DNA of 42,836 bases from Chara braunii (Eukaryota; Streptophyta; Charophyceae; Charales; Characeae): positions 1,580,689 through 1,623,524 of the forward strand of contig BFEA01000102.1 of the NCBI GenBank assembly GCA_003427395.1. Reading direction: 5' to 3'. Within the stretch, counting starts at the first letter, position 1. The number at the start of each line of letters is the position of its first letter. The notes beneath the pieces are model-generated. The model did no database searches and was not told the DNA's origin. It saw nothing but the letters and a program-made list of their open reading frames with translations. Made by a program: the position numbers and the translations under genes. This document shows, one piece after another, positions 29,489-40,654 of the stretch.

Positions 29489-30204
29489 TAGCAATTTTTT
29501 CCCCTAAAGAAAAAGGAATAAAAGTCTTAATATTAATATAATTTAAAAATTAGAAAGAATGATCTCAGTGTTCCCATGCGATTCCAAATATGTTTTGCCA
29601 TGCTTTTTCTTGTCCAGGGTTGTTTAGGTTTAGCTTTGGAGGTCTTACTCAAAGATTTCGTTTGACATCGACATCACGTTGCCTAATATCAGGACCACTC
29701 ATGGATGCTCTTCAAACCAACTAAAGCTTTGAAGGCTACTTTGCACACTAATAGGACCAATCCAGGATTTCGGGTCAACCTCAGGGGACCCTTAACACTT
29801 GGACACTTTTGATCCGTGTTGCACGCTTTGAGAAATCCAATCCAATAAGTAGATCATGAAACATGCCTGAACCATTCATTTGAATGCCTCGATTACTTGG
29901 CCCAGAACTTGGACAAACTTGTAGCAAACTGGCATGCAATCGAGCAAAGTAATAGCAACTGCTACAAAGTTGACCACATCATGCACGTGGCTGCTCGCAC
30001 TCTTAAGTTCAAACTACATATTGCATAATAATGAGGCCATCACCAACTGACTTGTTTAAACCACCACTGTACCTGATGCTGGCAGACTCGCACTGCACGC
30101 CAAGCTTTGCCAAACCGCTAGCAGCGCTCTTTTTTTATTTTTCGGTTGGCGCCACCAGCCATTGTGGTCCATCAGCCCCGACCCGCCAAAATTTTAGGAG
30201 TGAG

Positions 30205-30258
30205 CCATGGTCCTTAATCATTTAAGCATGGCAGTTTCATGGTCCTTAATCATTTAAG
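30205..30258. repeat. 33-bp duplication
   Basis: CATGGTCCTTAATCATTTAA occurs at 30205 and again at 30238. Confidence 0.85.
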
Positions 30259-31060
30259 GGATATAAAAGGTGTAGCGAGGAAGCATGCAATCGAGCAAAA
30301 GCCATAGACAACCATGAATAAGCATGCCTCCAGCCAAGGACAAGAAAAGCCTGACGTCAATAGAGACAAGTGCGGAATAAGCACCGAACTGTGCACTCAC
30401 CAGATGGTTGCTTGTCCTCCCAGACAGACCCAACCAAATACAATGGCAACGTACTGTCCAATCTGCTCGGGCACATTGTTCGAAATAGTATGTCCTGTCG
30501 GGTGGCTGCATACAGCCGATCTCTAAAGGACCAAACATCCGAAAATGAGAATTGTGCCTCTAAAAATATATGAGCAGGATACTGCCCGAAAAATAATAAG
30601 TTACCCATCCAACCAGCAAAATAAATAATGGGGCTCAATCTCACCAGTCCAGAACTAGGTTGGCTGGCTGTAGCCAACCTTGTGCCACCCAAACTATCGA
30701 GGCCAAAACACAAGCTATAGATGATAGATCTTTCCGAAAAATAAATGGTAGCCCACGTGCCGCAAGCCAAGGCGCTCACATACAGGTCACCTACACTCAA
30801 GGATGTCACTAGCAATTACGTCTCGGAAGACATGGAAGGCAAGTTTGTCCATTGTCTTTTGGGGTAACATACCAATTAAGGTACCACTGAGTAAGGTGGC
30901 ATTACAAAATTGTTACATGCCAATTGAAGGTCCCACAAACACACCTAAGCCTGCTCCTTTGTGGCCTGACCTCGTGCCAGTTTAATTAGGCCAAAAGAAG
31001 CATCGACAAAGATCAAAGGTTGAAAAATAGCATTTAGGAGACATGATGGCTTGATGAGTT

Positions 31061-31309
31061 GCATAAAGTTACCTCCTTGGACTCGTTGCTTGTTATCTAA
31101 GATCCTTGAAATATAACTGAATACTACCACTGCTCTCATATTCGCATAAAGTTACCTTCTTGGACTCGTTGCTTATTATCTAAGTTCCTTTAAATATAAG
31201 TAAATACTACCACTGCTCTCATATTCGCATGAAGTTACCTCCTTGGACTCATTGCTTGTTATCTAAGTTCCTTTAAATATAACTAAATACTACCACTGCT
31301 CTCATATTC
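31061..31309. repeat. 83-bp tandem repeat, three copies
   Basis: Three head-to-tail units start at 31061, 31144 and 31227 (GCATRAAGTTACCTYCTTGG) and end CTGCTCTCATATTC. They have exactly 83-bp spacing and few substitutions. A diverged partial relative lies near 31655-31698. Confidence 0.92.
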
Positions 31310-31705
31310 AAGCTCTCAAATCCTAAGTTTCAACTACTTTATACCATGACCAAACTATTTTATTACACCCTGGCACTTTTTCAGAGCTCTCTTGGGTATG
31401 TACGGATGAGGGTTACTTGGAACCTCAAAAACATTTCTCAATTTATGTGTGTCATCCTAGACTTCATTTATTAAACCAAGTCTCTTTATTTCAGTCAATG
31501 ATGCCATGCTCACATACAAGGGGGTCATGGATGTGTTCTACATTCCAGCTTGACTAAGCCTGCTGCCCTAAAAATGTCTATCCCTGTGCTAGTTTTGGTA
31601 AGGCCAGAAAAATGTTTGATCTAATAGCATTGGGAACACTATTGGTTCGAGGAGTTACATAAACCTTACCTCCTCTGAGTCATTGCTTGATGTCTAATGC
31701 CTTAA

Positions 31706-32627
31706 ACCACCATTACTTCCAAGGCACTTTTCTCTGACCTTGGGGGTGCCCTGCGAGCCAAAAAATGAACCAGCGCGAGCCATTGACCAAATTCATCAAT
31801 GGCCGCAAAGGCCTCGAAAGTTGCAGCGCATATAAGACAAGATCCCGCAGCCAATATCTGGGCCAAGTAACCTTTTTTTTTTTTTTTTTTTTTTTGTTGA
31901 AAAAAGCTCCATCTATTGGTGGGGAGCAGCACCTGCTGCAAACCGGGTCCAGCGTCCCATAGATACAACCATATCCTCACAAAGTGGCGCCAAGTAACCT
32001 ACCTGGACATTGCACTACGTTTACAGTGGCTCTACTAGGGGTCAACGATTTCACATGCCATCACACTTGTAGGAGTGGTTCCTTTTCTTATTATTCTTCT
32101 TCCCTTGTCCATTCTTCTCTCAGCTATCTCATCTTCGTCCTTTGGGTGAAGATGTCGAGGTATGTTCCACCTTGTTACTCTCTCTCTGCTTTCTCTGTCT
32201 TCTTCTTCTTTCCCCCTGCCTATCTCTACCTGGTGTTGATTTGCATGTTGTGTGATGATGCTTGCGGATATATCAATTGAGGAATGCTCATGCAACCCTC
32301 ATTAGTGCTCGTGATAGCCTATGTAGAAATTGCACTACGTTCAGAGTGGCTACGCTAGAGGCCAACGATTCCACATATTGTCATAGAGTGTTGTTTTTCT
32401 TATTATTCTCCTTCCCTCGTCGATTCTCTCCTCATTTATCTCATCTTCGTCTTTGAATGAAGATGTCGGGGTACGTTCCAACTTGTAACTTTCTCTCTCC
32501 GCTTCCTCTCACTTCTCTCTTCTTTTACCTTACCTATCTCTACCTGGTGCTGCTATGCATGTTGTGTGATGATGCTTGTGGCAATATCAATTGAGGAATG
32601 TTGACGCAACCCTGAAGTACTAGTGGT
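31706..32627. mobile_element. TTAA-flanked TIR element (922 bp, no transposase)
   Basis: TTAA stands on both sides (31702-31705 and 32628-32631). The ends are imperfect inverted repeats: ACCACCATTACTTC at the left and ACCACTAGTACTTC read inwards from the right (12 of 14 match). TTAA duplications are the hallmark of piggyBac-type insertion, but the ends do not start with the usual CCY, so the family is open. The interior has a poly-T run (31872-31895) and a 320-bp tandem duplication, and no ORF for a transposase. Confidence 0.5.
32009..32627. repeat. About 320-bp tandem duplication
   Basis: ATTGCACTACGTT begins at 32009 and 32329. Both copies continue through TATCTCATCTTCGTC, GAAGATGTCG, CTATCTCTACCTGGTG and GCATGTTGTGTGATGATGCT and end near ATCAATTGAGGAATG. 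They differ by substitutions and small indels. Confidence 0.9.
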
Positions 32628-32631
32628 TTAA

Positions 32632-33147
32632 AATATACCTACACTATGAGGTACTACCATTTCACATGCGCAAACTTTTCTAAATCAAATAGGTCATCAA
32701 ACTACTAACCAAACAAGAGGCAAAAACTCTTAAAGTTACATATCTCAAACTACTAACCGAACAACACCTTGACAGGTAATGAAGCACGGGGTAAGAGGGT
32801 TGGCGACACCCCCCCCCCAAAAAAAAAACATATCCTACCTATTATGTCGTGATGGCCAAAGCTGGGATAGTCGAAACCAGAAGGCCAACAAGGCAAAGAA
32901 AACATCCAGATAAACAATCACTGGATCCGGAACTATTTTGGACTACCTTCTGGAAATCTGGAGAGAAGCTCTCCCCTAGAAGAATGAAAAAAACAACAAT
33001 CCATTAAAGAATGTTAATTCGTTCTTTTACAAAGGTGCTAACATATCGAAGCACTAGGGATATGCCAAACGCTGGCAGCACCAGCCAAAAGGAAAACCTT
33101 TTGCGGGCACAGCCAAAATCCAAGTGGGGTAAAAGAGGCTTGGAGGG
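32632..33147. other. Intronic sequence, nothing recognised
   Basis: A/T-rich sequence with a C8/A9 homopolymer junction at about 32811-32829. No gene or element ends were identified. Confidence 0.5.
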
Positions 33148-34092
33148 ACTGGTGGTTTAAGAGGAATTTTAAGAAGACCGGGGTTGTGGGTAGAGGAATA
33201 ACAGGGGTTCAACCCTTGTGTGGAAGGGCTTCCATAACTCCTCGAGGACCTTGATGGAAAACAAGGTGAGATGGGTCCGTCATAAACATGAGCAGTAGGT
33301 CAACTTGGCCCCAAGATACAAACTCTTGCTCAAGAAAACCTAGAAATCCTTTTTTTATTCTCAGTTCCACCAAGGCATCCCACAAACCACCATCTCCTAA
33401 ATACCTTACCTTTTTAAAGATATTAAGACGTGCAGCCTTAATTGCTCCCATTAGAGGAGGATCTAATGCCCACAACTGAAACTTCATTGAATACTTTGAC
33501 TAAATTGGGAGCCCTTCTCATGTGACCAACCTTCCTTCAACTTAACTTCATGCGGCACTTATTAAAATGCCAACGACACCACTCACCAAACCTCCAACCC
33601 CTTCTCCTTTAACCCAAACAGGCTTGAGATCAGCCTGTAGGCTTGACAAAACCTGGGTTACTTCAATCTCTTGAAATCCCATTGCCAAAGCCCAAGTCTG
33701 GCTCCCATCCACAACAACAACAGATCAGTCTATTGAATGAGCACATACATAATCAGGCTATAGTTTGCAGGTGACTGGAGGCCACTCATCACAAAAAATA
33801 GTGACGATCACAAACAAATAGCCAAACAACCCAAGTTATGGAAAGATGCTTACAGAGTGATCCCCATGATTTCGACCACCAAGAAGTTTTATATCCATTG
33901 GTTCCTCTCTCCCCAACCAACTTCCCCACTATTCAATGCAACCTCCATCTCTTTCACCACTTGCATCATAATCACCCATACATAATCAGGCTATAGCTTG
34001 CAGGTGAAAGATGAAGGTATGGAGAGGGCTTGAGCAACTTATCTCTTTCGCCACCTACACATCATAATCACCCATAAGAATGAAGACTTCCA

Positions 34093-34988
34093 AGGATAGC
34101 TCAGTGGGTTAGAACTATGGCATTGTAACCAGGACGTTGTGGGTTCGGTTCTATCGGCCCTCAACCTCCCCTGGGTACGTTCAATTGGTCCTAGGCTGGC
34201 ACCCCATGCACTTGTCCCCCAGCCTAGTACAGCGCATAGACAGAGCAGCAAATGTAGTAGCTGGGTTGGTTGTGCTAGGGTCTGCCAAGGAGAGGTCCAA
34301 GGTTCGATTCTATCGGCCCTATAGTACAAGTATATTTGGGGTGCATGCAAGGATGGGCCACATGCACTTAGTAGACAGATGGTCACATAGTTGGTCACCT
34401 TAGGGCCTCGCTTTGGGAAGGGCCTAAGGTGGGATGGTGAAAAGGAGTCCGTAGCGGAGGGATTGTCTACTTCCCGTAACAAACAGACAGGAATGGGCCC
34501 ACTTGATGACAAAGGTATGGAGGGGATGGTGGCCACGTACGTACTAATCATCGGGACCAAAGCTACTTCAGGTGATGATAGATACAATTGCAATGATTAT
34601 AGGGGTTTAGTTGATGACCGATACATGGGGGCGGATGATGTATGGGCCCGGGTAAGTTTGGGGGCCATTGATGGTCTACTCACAAGGCCTATAGAGAGAA
34701 CGCTTATGCCTAGCGCCCAAAGTAACCATACGACGAGGCCAATTAGAACATGTTTCAACCACGCCTGACCGGGTTCATGCTCAACCCTAGTGCCTGCAAG
34801 ACGAGGCCAATTAGAACATGTTTCAACCACGCCTGACCGGGTTCATGCTCAACCCTAGTGCCTGCAACCGCTGTCCAATCAGGTCACCCCGTTGAGGTGG
34901 TAGAAGGGTAATGCTCCGTGGTAAACTGTTCACAGGAAGGTGGATAGGGTCTCAAAAGGGGTAAAATCCTTAGGAAAAAAAACGAACA
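34093..34988 (+). mobile_element. Long SINE-like retroelement with doubled tRNA-like head and target-site duplication
   Basis: An 896-bp insert between perfect 10-bp direct repeats AAGACTTCCA (34083-34092 and 34989-34998). The head has an A-box-like GATAGCTCAGTGGG and B box GGGTTCGGTTC (about 34095-34152). A second tRNA-like unit follows at about 34254-34325 (TAGCTGGGTTGG, GGTTCGATTCT); both heads end in TCTATCGGCCCT. A 68-bp tandem duplication lies in the body and the 3' end is A-rich. A related pre-insertion sequence exists at 35162-35190 (AATGAGGACTTCCACTACTA). SINEs rely on LINE machinery, and LINE remnants lie nearby. Confidence 0.7.
34732..34867. repeat. 68-bp tandem duplication inside the SINE
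   Basis: GACGAGGCCAATTAGAACAT starts at 34732 and 34800, and the two copies appear identical over 68 bp. Confidence 0.95.
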
Positions 34989-34990
34989 AA

Positions 34991-35331
34991 GACTTCCACT
35001 ACTAAGTCCACCATCCTTTTTCACCACTTTCCCTCCTTGATTACATCCCTAGCCCCACAATGTTCAATTGCTCAGGTGTGGATGAAGGCTCGTGCTACAG
35101 GAGCCACCATCTATGTCACCACCTACTGCCCCTTACCCTTCACCCCTCACAATCACCCATTGGAATGAGGACTTCCACTACTAAGGCCACCATCCTTTCA
35201 TTGCTTTCCCTCCTCCGTCACATGCCTGACCCCACAATCCTCAACTGGTCTTGTGCGGACAAAGGCTCGTGCTACAAGAGCCACTATCCATTTCGCCACA
35301 GACTCCACCTTACCCTTCACCCCTCAATATC
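34991..35331. repeat. 179-bp tandem duplication
   Basis: GACTTCCACTACTAAG begins at 34991 and at 35170. Both copies run through CCACAATSYTCAA, AAGGCTCGTGCTACA and CTTACCCTTCACCCCTC. The SINE at 34093-34988 inserted at the start of the first copy. Confidence 0.85.
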
Positions 35332-35487
35332 CTTCAAATCCATCCTCTTACCACTATCCTCTTCGCTAATGAACCACAACCGCTATCTAATGTGGGAGAT
35401 GCTACTGGACCAACCATCTCTTTCATAGTGAAAACATCTCACCCCATCCTGTCCCTAACTATATCAGCCAGAACTGTGCCCATGAGG

Positions 35488-35851
35488 AGGAAGACACTCT
35501 ACCCCGGACCACACAATCCCTCTTGTCACTTTACTTCGTCATCTCCATCAATCCCTTAATACCCTTCAACTCTCATTCTCTTAAACCACCATTACACGCC
35601 TCCATCGGCCGCGGGGCCGTGTCAGAGGCTGAAAGTGATGAAGGCTGCCGATTTCTTTTATCGACGGCACACCGGCGCCGACTTTTCCGAATAGGCGACG
35701 AGTTCCTTTTCAGCAAGGCTGGAGCCGTGTACTGGCGGTTTAAACCACCAGACACTCTACCCTAGACCACACCATGCCTCTTGTCACTTCACTTTGTCAT
35801 CTCCTTCAATCCCTCGATACCCTTCAACTCTCATCCTCTTAAACCACCAGT
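35488..35851. repeat. Duplicated 100-bp flank around a MITE
   Basis: GACACTCTACCC...CCTTCAACTCTCATYCTCTTAA occurs at about 35488-35584 and 35751-35841. The two copies frame the 155-bp TTAA-flanked segment. Confidence 0.8.
35585..35739. mobile_element. Short TTAA-flanked MITE (155 bp)
   Basis: TTAA flanks both ends (35581-35584 and 35740-35743). The ends are inverted repeats: ACCACCATTACACGCCTCC against ACCGCCAGTACACGGCTCC read inwards, 15 of 19 identical. The interior is GC-rich with no ORF. Size, TIRs and the TTAA duplication fit a piggyBac-like MITE. Confidence 0.55.
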
Positions 35852-36068
35852 TCCCTAGCCGCAATCCAAAGGCCACAACAGTATACCCGCTGACCCCAAG
35901 ATGGGTCAGTTTGGAAAGAAAAGGACACATGTCTGGTTCATCATGTTTCCCGAGGACAAATTCATTTTGAAGGGATGAGCTTAATTTATATTAAATGCTC
36001 AAGCAAAAGGGGTTCGAGACAGGTTGTCTGCTGCACTGTGAGAAATTTTCAGTGCATTGATTTTTCAA

Positions 36069-38420
36069 ACTTAGTTAGTGGACCGCTTCACAGCCTTCTC
36101 ATACATGACTATCAACTGGGGGAGCAAGACGGTTGGGTGGTGGATCCACCACCAAGGCGACCGCCCGACCGAGCAGCCACGTGTCAAATGGCTCCATGCT
36201 TCAGCCCTAGTCAGGGTGTTGGAGGTCATGATGACAGATTTAGGAAAGCCGACAACCAATGATGACTGGATTTTGAGACTAGCGCTCGAGAAAATGGTGT
36301 TGTGGAAGGACAAGCACACTTCCATGATTGGGAGAGCACCATTGATTAACAATGACATGCTAACCAACCTGTGGTACCAGTCAGCAATATGGGCCCTTAG
36401 CAAAAAGGTGGCGAAAGGATCAAACAAAAGCAATACAGCACAAAGTAACAGCACTGCTATGGAGACGCAACAACGAATGCCAAAACATGATCAGCAGAGT
36501 GGCCTGGAACTCAATCATACAACCAAAAGACCCGAGGAAACTAAGGATTTTGGATCTAAGACTCCAAGTCACGGCCCTGACCATACAATGGATAAAACAA
36601 CTGCTATCTCACCCCATGTCCCTTGGCAGGCCTTGGCGCTGAAACAGATTATACGTTTGGCCCCTCAAGCCCCGCCAGAAACCGACCCTCAAATTTGGCC
36701 AGAAGACCGTTATCGGACAATCCCGCATCGCAGCACCCCGACAGGGGGTCAGCTAGAAGGGATCTTGAAAAGGACAACTTTTGGGCACGGGCCATGCGGG
36801 CCTGGCGACAACTCCCACTTCCGAACAAAGCATCGCCTGATAGGCGGGAGGAAGTTATCAGGCAACCCCTATTTGGCAACAGGAATACTACAGACTACAA
36901 CAGGCAAGTGTTTCAAAGCCAGGCCCCTCCATGGAACAGCTGGGTCAAACGAAGGGTGCTTCGAATAGGGGACGTCTGGGACCAGGGTAAGAAAGATTGG
37001 AAAGACGAGCTGCTGAGAATACCCTGAAACACTGCCACAATTGGGGAATGTATTGGAAGTGCAGGAGGATGCAGTGCTCATAAACCTATTCAAAAAGAAA
37101 ACGAAAACGTGTTTTCTAAACTTTCCCCGGATACAGTGGGATGATATGAAAAGTGCGCCTCTTCAGAATAAGGGTGATACAGACGAAAGAAACCTGGGTG
37201 GCCTTCCTCCCGGACACCCCACGATCGTACCTACCCTTCCATCTCGAAGAATGGCAGTGGCCGTCCTCTAAGAAAAGCAAGAAAGACAAGAACATACATT
37301 TGGCCAGTCTGGAGGTAAGGACAATCTACAGCAAGCTCCCAAAAATAAACCTTAGAGACATCATCAGGAACCGATGGATGACTCAAATAAATGTTCAGAC
37401 CCATCCCTTGGTTCATGGCAGCAAGAACCAAACCAGCCAAACTGGCCTCTTCAGTGGCAAATAGAGCACCGCTGCCTACCCACCAACGATTGGCTGATTG
37501 ACTGCACGAATCTGGAAGAGAAGGTGGCAGTGCTGCCGTGGTGCAAATCATACATGAACAGTTTCCCCGCTCGCAAAATCTTGGAAACCATAGTGCATAT
37601 ATTTCTAGAGTGCCTGGGCGCTGTCCTCACATGGCGCTGGTGGGACCGGCTATGGCATCAGCTGGGAACTAGTGCCACCTGGCCATGGGAATGGAGGGCT
37701 CTTCTGTGTGGAGGCTGGCGCTCCCCGCAAGATAGCACCTTTGAAGAAAAACATGTTAAAATTGGGGAAAGAGCGGTCCTCTAGGTCCTCTAGCGGAAAC
37801 GATGTGTACATGTGATGGGAGATGCGTGGGTGGAAGGCGAGGAGTTCACATAAATGATAAACAACAACTCCAGATGGACCGAATGGAACAATGGACAAAA
37901 GTGAAGACACGACTGGACCTATACAACAAACGAACAAACGGTTCTTGAAAGAGTGGCTGGGGGACGATCAAGGGGGTTGAATGGCTAGTGCCCACTGGGG
38001 GGGGAGAGATTAACGAGAGTAAAGAAGAGACTACAGCCTGGTGTTCAAGGATTGCACCAAAATCAGCCCAAAAATTCCATTGCACCCACGTCGGAATTCC
38101 CAAACCTCTTCCTGCCCCATCATCTTTCGATGGTGGCCCTGCAGTGGTACGGGCACAGCGACTGAGTTGACATCAAGAGAGACAGGGCACAACAAGGGAT
38201 AATTCCGCCCATCTGGCGGTTGTAGGAGGCTGAGGAGGTGGTGTGCTTGTCGTTTGTCCCCATTAGCATGTATACCTGAAACCAGGTAATAGTTCCGGGA
38301 TAAAGTGTGAAAGGGGTGTACAATGGGACGCTGGACCTGGTTTCCAAAAGTGCTGCTCCCCACCAATAGACCGGAGCATCCAGGGGGGGCTCTGCTTGAG
38401 AGTGATGCTTATATCACTCT
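36069..38420 (+). mobile_element. LINE (non-LTR retrotransposon) 3' half, copy 1
   Basis: A decayed plus-strand fragment starting inside the reverse transcriptase C-terminal region and ending with a 3' tail (CCACCAATAGACCGGAGCAT ... GATGCTTATATCACTCT) shared with copy 2 at 40655-42495. The two copies align in the same order throughout but differ widely. The 5' end, including the RT catalytic motif, is missing, consistent with 5' truncation during target-primed reverse transcription. Confidence 0.75.
36078..37784 (+). pseudogene. LINE ORF2-like RT C-terminus and zinc-binding end, copy 1
   Basis: Readable in pieces in different frames. The RT thumb/connection region shows WKDKHTSMIGRAPLINNDML then LWYQSAIWALSKK. 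ISRVAWNSIIQPKDPRKLRI and LQVTALTIQWIKQLL follow near 36490-36600, then NFWARAMRAWRQLP and RRVLRIGDVWDQG near 36770-36990. The zf-RVT-like end is WCKSYMNSFPARK and HIFLECLG near 37545-37625, where one zinc Cys has become Tyr (CKSY; copy 2 has CKSC). Frameshifts and stops exclude function. Confidence 0.72.
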
Positions 38421-38612
38421 CTCTAGCAGGCCCCACCTGGCCCTTTTCGGAAAATAAAAGTAGAAATAGTTAGTGAAACACTTAGAGAAAATCGGTATCA
38501 TAGGTTGAGCAAGAGAGAGATGCTTATATCACTCCCTCTAGCAGGTTCTCGAAAAATAAAAGTAAAAATAGTTAGTGAAACACTCTGAGAAAATCGGTAC
38601 CATAGGTTGTGT
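38404..38612. repeat. 115-bp tandem duplication after the LINE tail
   Basis: GATGCTTATATCACTCYCTC begins at 38404 and 38519. Both copies continue with ATAAAAGTARAAATAGTTAG and GAGAAAATCGGTAYCATAGG. The first copy overlaps the LINE 3' tail. Confidence 0.9.
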
Positions 38613-40245
38613 TGACCTTTTTGGGAAAAACATTAGAAAAGCAAGTAACAAAAAAATAAACAACTCTCTGTTCTGGATGGTAAAGAAAAATTCTAGTGGC
38701 AAAAGTCACATTTCTTGGCTCCTGCTGGAACCTGAAGGGCCAAAAGCTTTTCACTCGATGCTCTAGGCTCGGAAATGTACCAGTTTGGCAACTTCGCTTA
38801 GTGCTGACTGGTGGTTTAAGAGGAGGAAATCCATGAGGGCATCTTCGAGGTGAAGTCTATCCAATAGGAAGACCATCTTCATCGATCGACATATTTACCT
38901 GTCGATCGCTTCCTTATTCGCTGATCTTATGCTGTCCCGAGCGCATGGTGATATTTAGCGACGCTGCCTCCACTGGTTCAATCAACAACCATGTTCCTGA
39001 CATGATCACCAGTCAAACTTCCATTGAATGCTAATTTCTGGGGCTCAGCTCTGTGCACCATGATAAGCAATAATTTCCCACTCCACCTGGCCGCTAGTCA
39101 CTCCAAAGAACCACTCCTCCCCATGCCATATGGCACCATGCTTAGCTGTCCATGTGGCAGAAGTGACGGTCAACCACGACAGCCTGCGGCATCACCAAGA
39201 GCACCCACAAGTGTCAGCGCCATCACCAACACTGCTCGCAGCCTCCTAGTTGCACTGCATCAGCCCATGACGCAGCCCACCACAACGTGAAGCGTGACCA
39301 TTGTTTGAGCCCCCAACACCCATCACCACCGCTCTGAAAGCCAAACTCTCTACATAGTGGTCTTCGGAGGCGCAAAAGGTTCAGATCTCCACACCTTTGT
39401 GACACCGATTGTACATTGCTCGAGTATGCCGAGAGTACCAAAGACTGGCGTCTAAATCTGCAGCGAAGCGTTTTTGGGACCATGAATGGTGAGACATCCT
39501 CGACTGCAGTAATTAGAATAAAACACGCAAGAAGAACGGGACGACTTCAAAGCACCTCTGCTCCTCAAAATCAAAGCTCTACAGTGCTACTAACGCTGGC
39601 TGTGGAAGGGTTGGCCTACCGGCCTTTGGAGGGGCTGACGATTTTTCATGCTCATAAGTTTTAACAAAGAATTCTGAAAAGGAAGTCAGCGGCAGAGATT
39701 CTGTATGGTTCTATTTGGTAAAAGTATCAGATAAATAATTAAAAAAAAATTCTAGACTGCAAAAAAACGTTCTCGGCTGCAAAAAGATCCTGGCTGCCAA
39801 TGTATGCTACTCTTGCCAGCTGATGTAACCAAGTGGGCTCAAAACTTTGAGGTCCAGTGCTCCAGGGTTGGAAAACCAACAGTTCACCAGAATAGGTCTA
39901 AAAGACTAGAAGTAATGGGGGGTTAAGGACAATAGCCTTGTGGACTGGCATAGATTTACCAAGGCCTCCCATGAAGACCAGATTCTGATTATTCTCAGGA
40001 TTGTAGCCTAGAAGTGGCTCTAAGCTATGTATAATTGAAGATTGGATGGTTTGAAGAATAGGTGTGGCTGCTACTCAATACTCTCCATTTATTACATTTA
40101 CTACTCTCCACTGGAGAGTAATAAATGCTGCCAGTGGGTGTTTTGGTCATAACGGTGGGAAAAGTAAGAATGGGTTTTGCCGTATTCTATGGACTTGTTG
40201 GTCGAAAAAAAACTTGGATTGGCGCTGCCAGAATAGACTGCAGCC
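38613..40245. other. Region without recognised gene
   Basis: It includes the third perfect copy of ACTGGTGGTTTAAGAGGA at 38807-38824 and a short palindromic ATCGATCGACATATTTACCTGTCGATCG near 38880. Open frames up to 88 residues show no domain. Otherwise nothing was seen. Confidence 0.5.
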
Positions 40246-40246
40246 A

Positions 40247-40487
40247 GGATGCCTTTAAGAAAACATGAACGCGACCTTGACAGAATCTACCATCGATTCT
40301 AATTTCTAAGGCATCCAAGCCTCTCAAGGTTGAACTTATTAGCAATACCCTCAGATCTCATCCACAGGATGTCTTTAAGAAAACATGAACGCGACCTTGA
40401 CAGAATCTACCATCGATACTAATTTCTAAGGCATCCAAGCCACTCAAGGTTTATCTTATTAGCAATGTACCTTCAGATCTCATCCAC
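40247..40487. repeat. 120-bp tandem duplication
   Basis: GGATGYCTTTAAGAAAACAT starts at 40247 and 40367 (exact 120-bp spacing). The copies differ by only a few bases and run to CTCATCCACA. Confidence 0.95.
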
Positions 40488-40654
40488 ATAATGGTAACCC
40501 TTTCGCATGCACGTGACTTCCCTTAGCGCCCGTACTTCATTTGTATCTGAGAGCCTAACCATCAGCATTCCACCTAAGGTCATGGTTCAATCCTAAGTGT
40601 ATTCTTCCCTGTACTTGCAATATACTCCAATACACAAACTAATAGACAAACCAA

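Larger units (their letters stand above)
28160..31060. other. Repeat-derived intronic region, no gene recognised
   Basis: Only local structure was found: degenerate tandem repeats at 28385-28590, a GA-rich tract at 28940-29040, 25-bp repeats at 29415-29488 and a 33-bp duplication at 30205-30258. ORFs such as 30357-30815 (minus, 152 residues) have no domain that I know and no codon-level support. Confidence 0.5.
33148..35851. mobile_element. Possible 2.7 kb TIR element bounded by perfect 18-bp inverted repeats
   Basis: ACTGGTGGTTTAAGAGGA at 33148-33165 is exactly inverted at 35834-35851, and a third identical copy stands at 38807-38824. The enclosed segment has no transposase frame. It contains a SINE with target duplication (34093-34988), tandem duplications and a short TTAA-flanked MITE (35585-35739). 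In the alternative reading the motif is the end of TTAA-flanked elements (ACCACCAGT...), and these sites then belong to different insertions, such as 35843-38815. I cannot decide between the two. Confidence 0.4.

Noticed and set aside
30357-30815. 152-codon minus-strand ORF
   Set aside because: I recognise no family, and the frame crosses sequence that looks repetitive. There is no splice or start evidence.
33209-33487. 92-codon minus-strand ORF resembling a real protein
   Set aside because: It looks moderately protein-like (LGDGGLWDALVELRIKKG) but has no domain that I can name. The GLWDAL likeness to the JmjC GALWDI block is too short to count.
34093-34165. tRNA-Thr(TGT)-like gene
   Set aside because: The D arm and T arm resemble a tRNA, but there is no closed acceptor stem. 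The unit is inside a retroelement with a target duplication.
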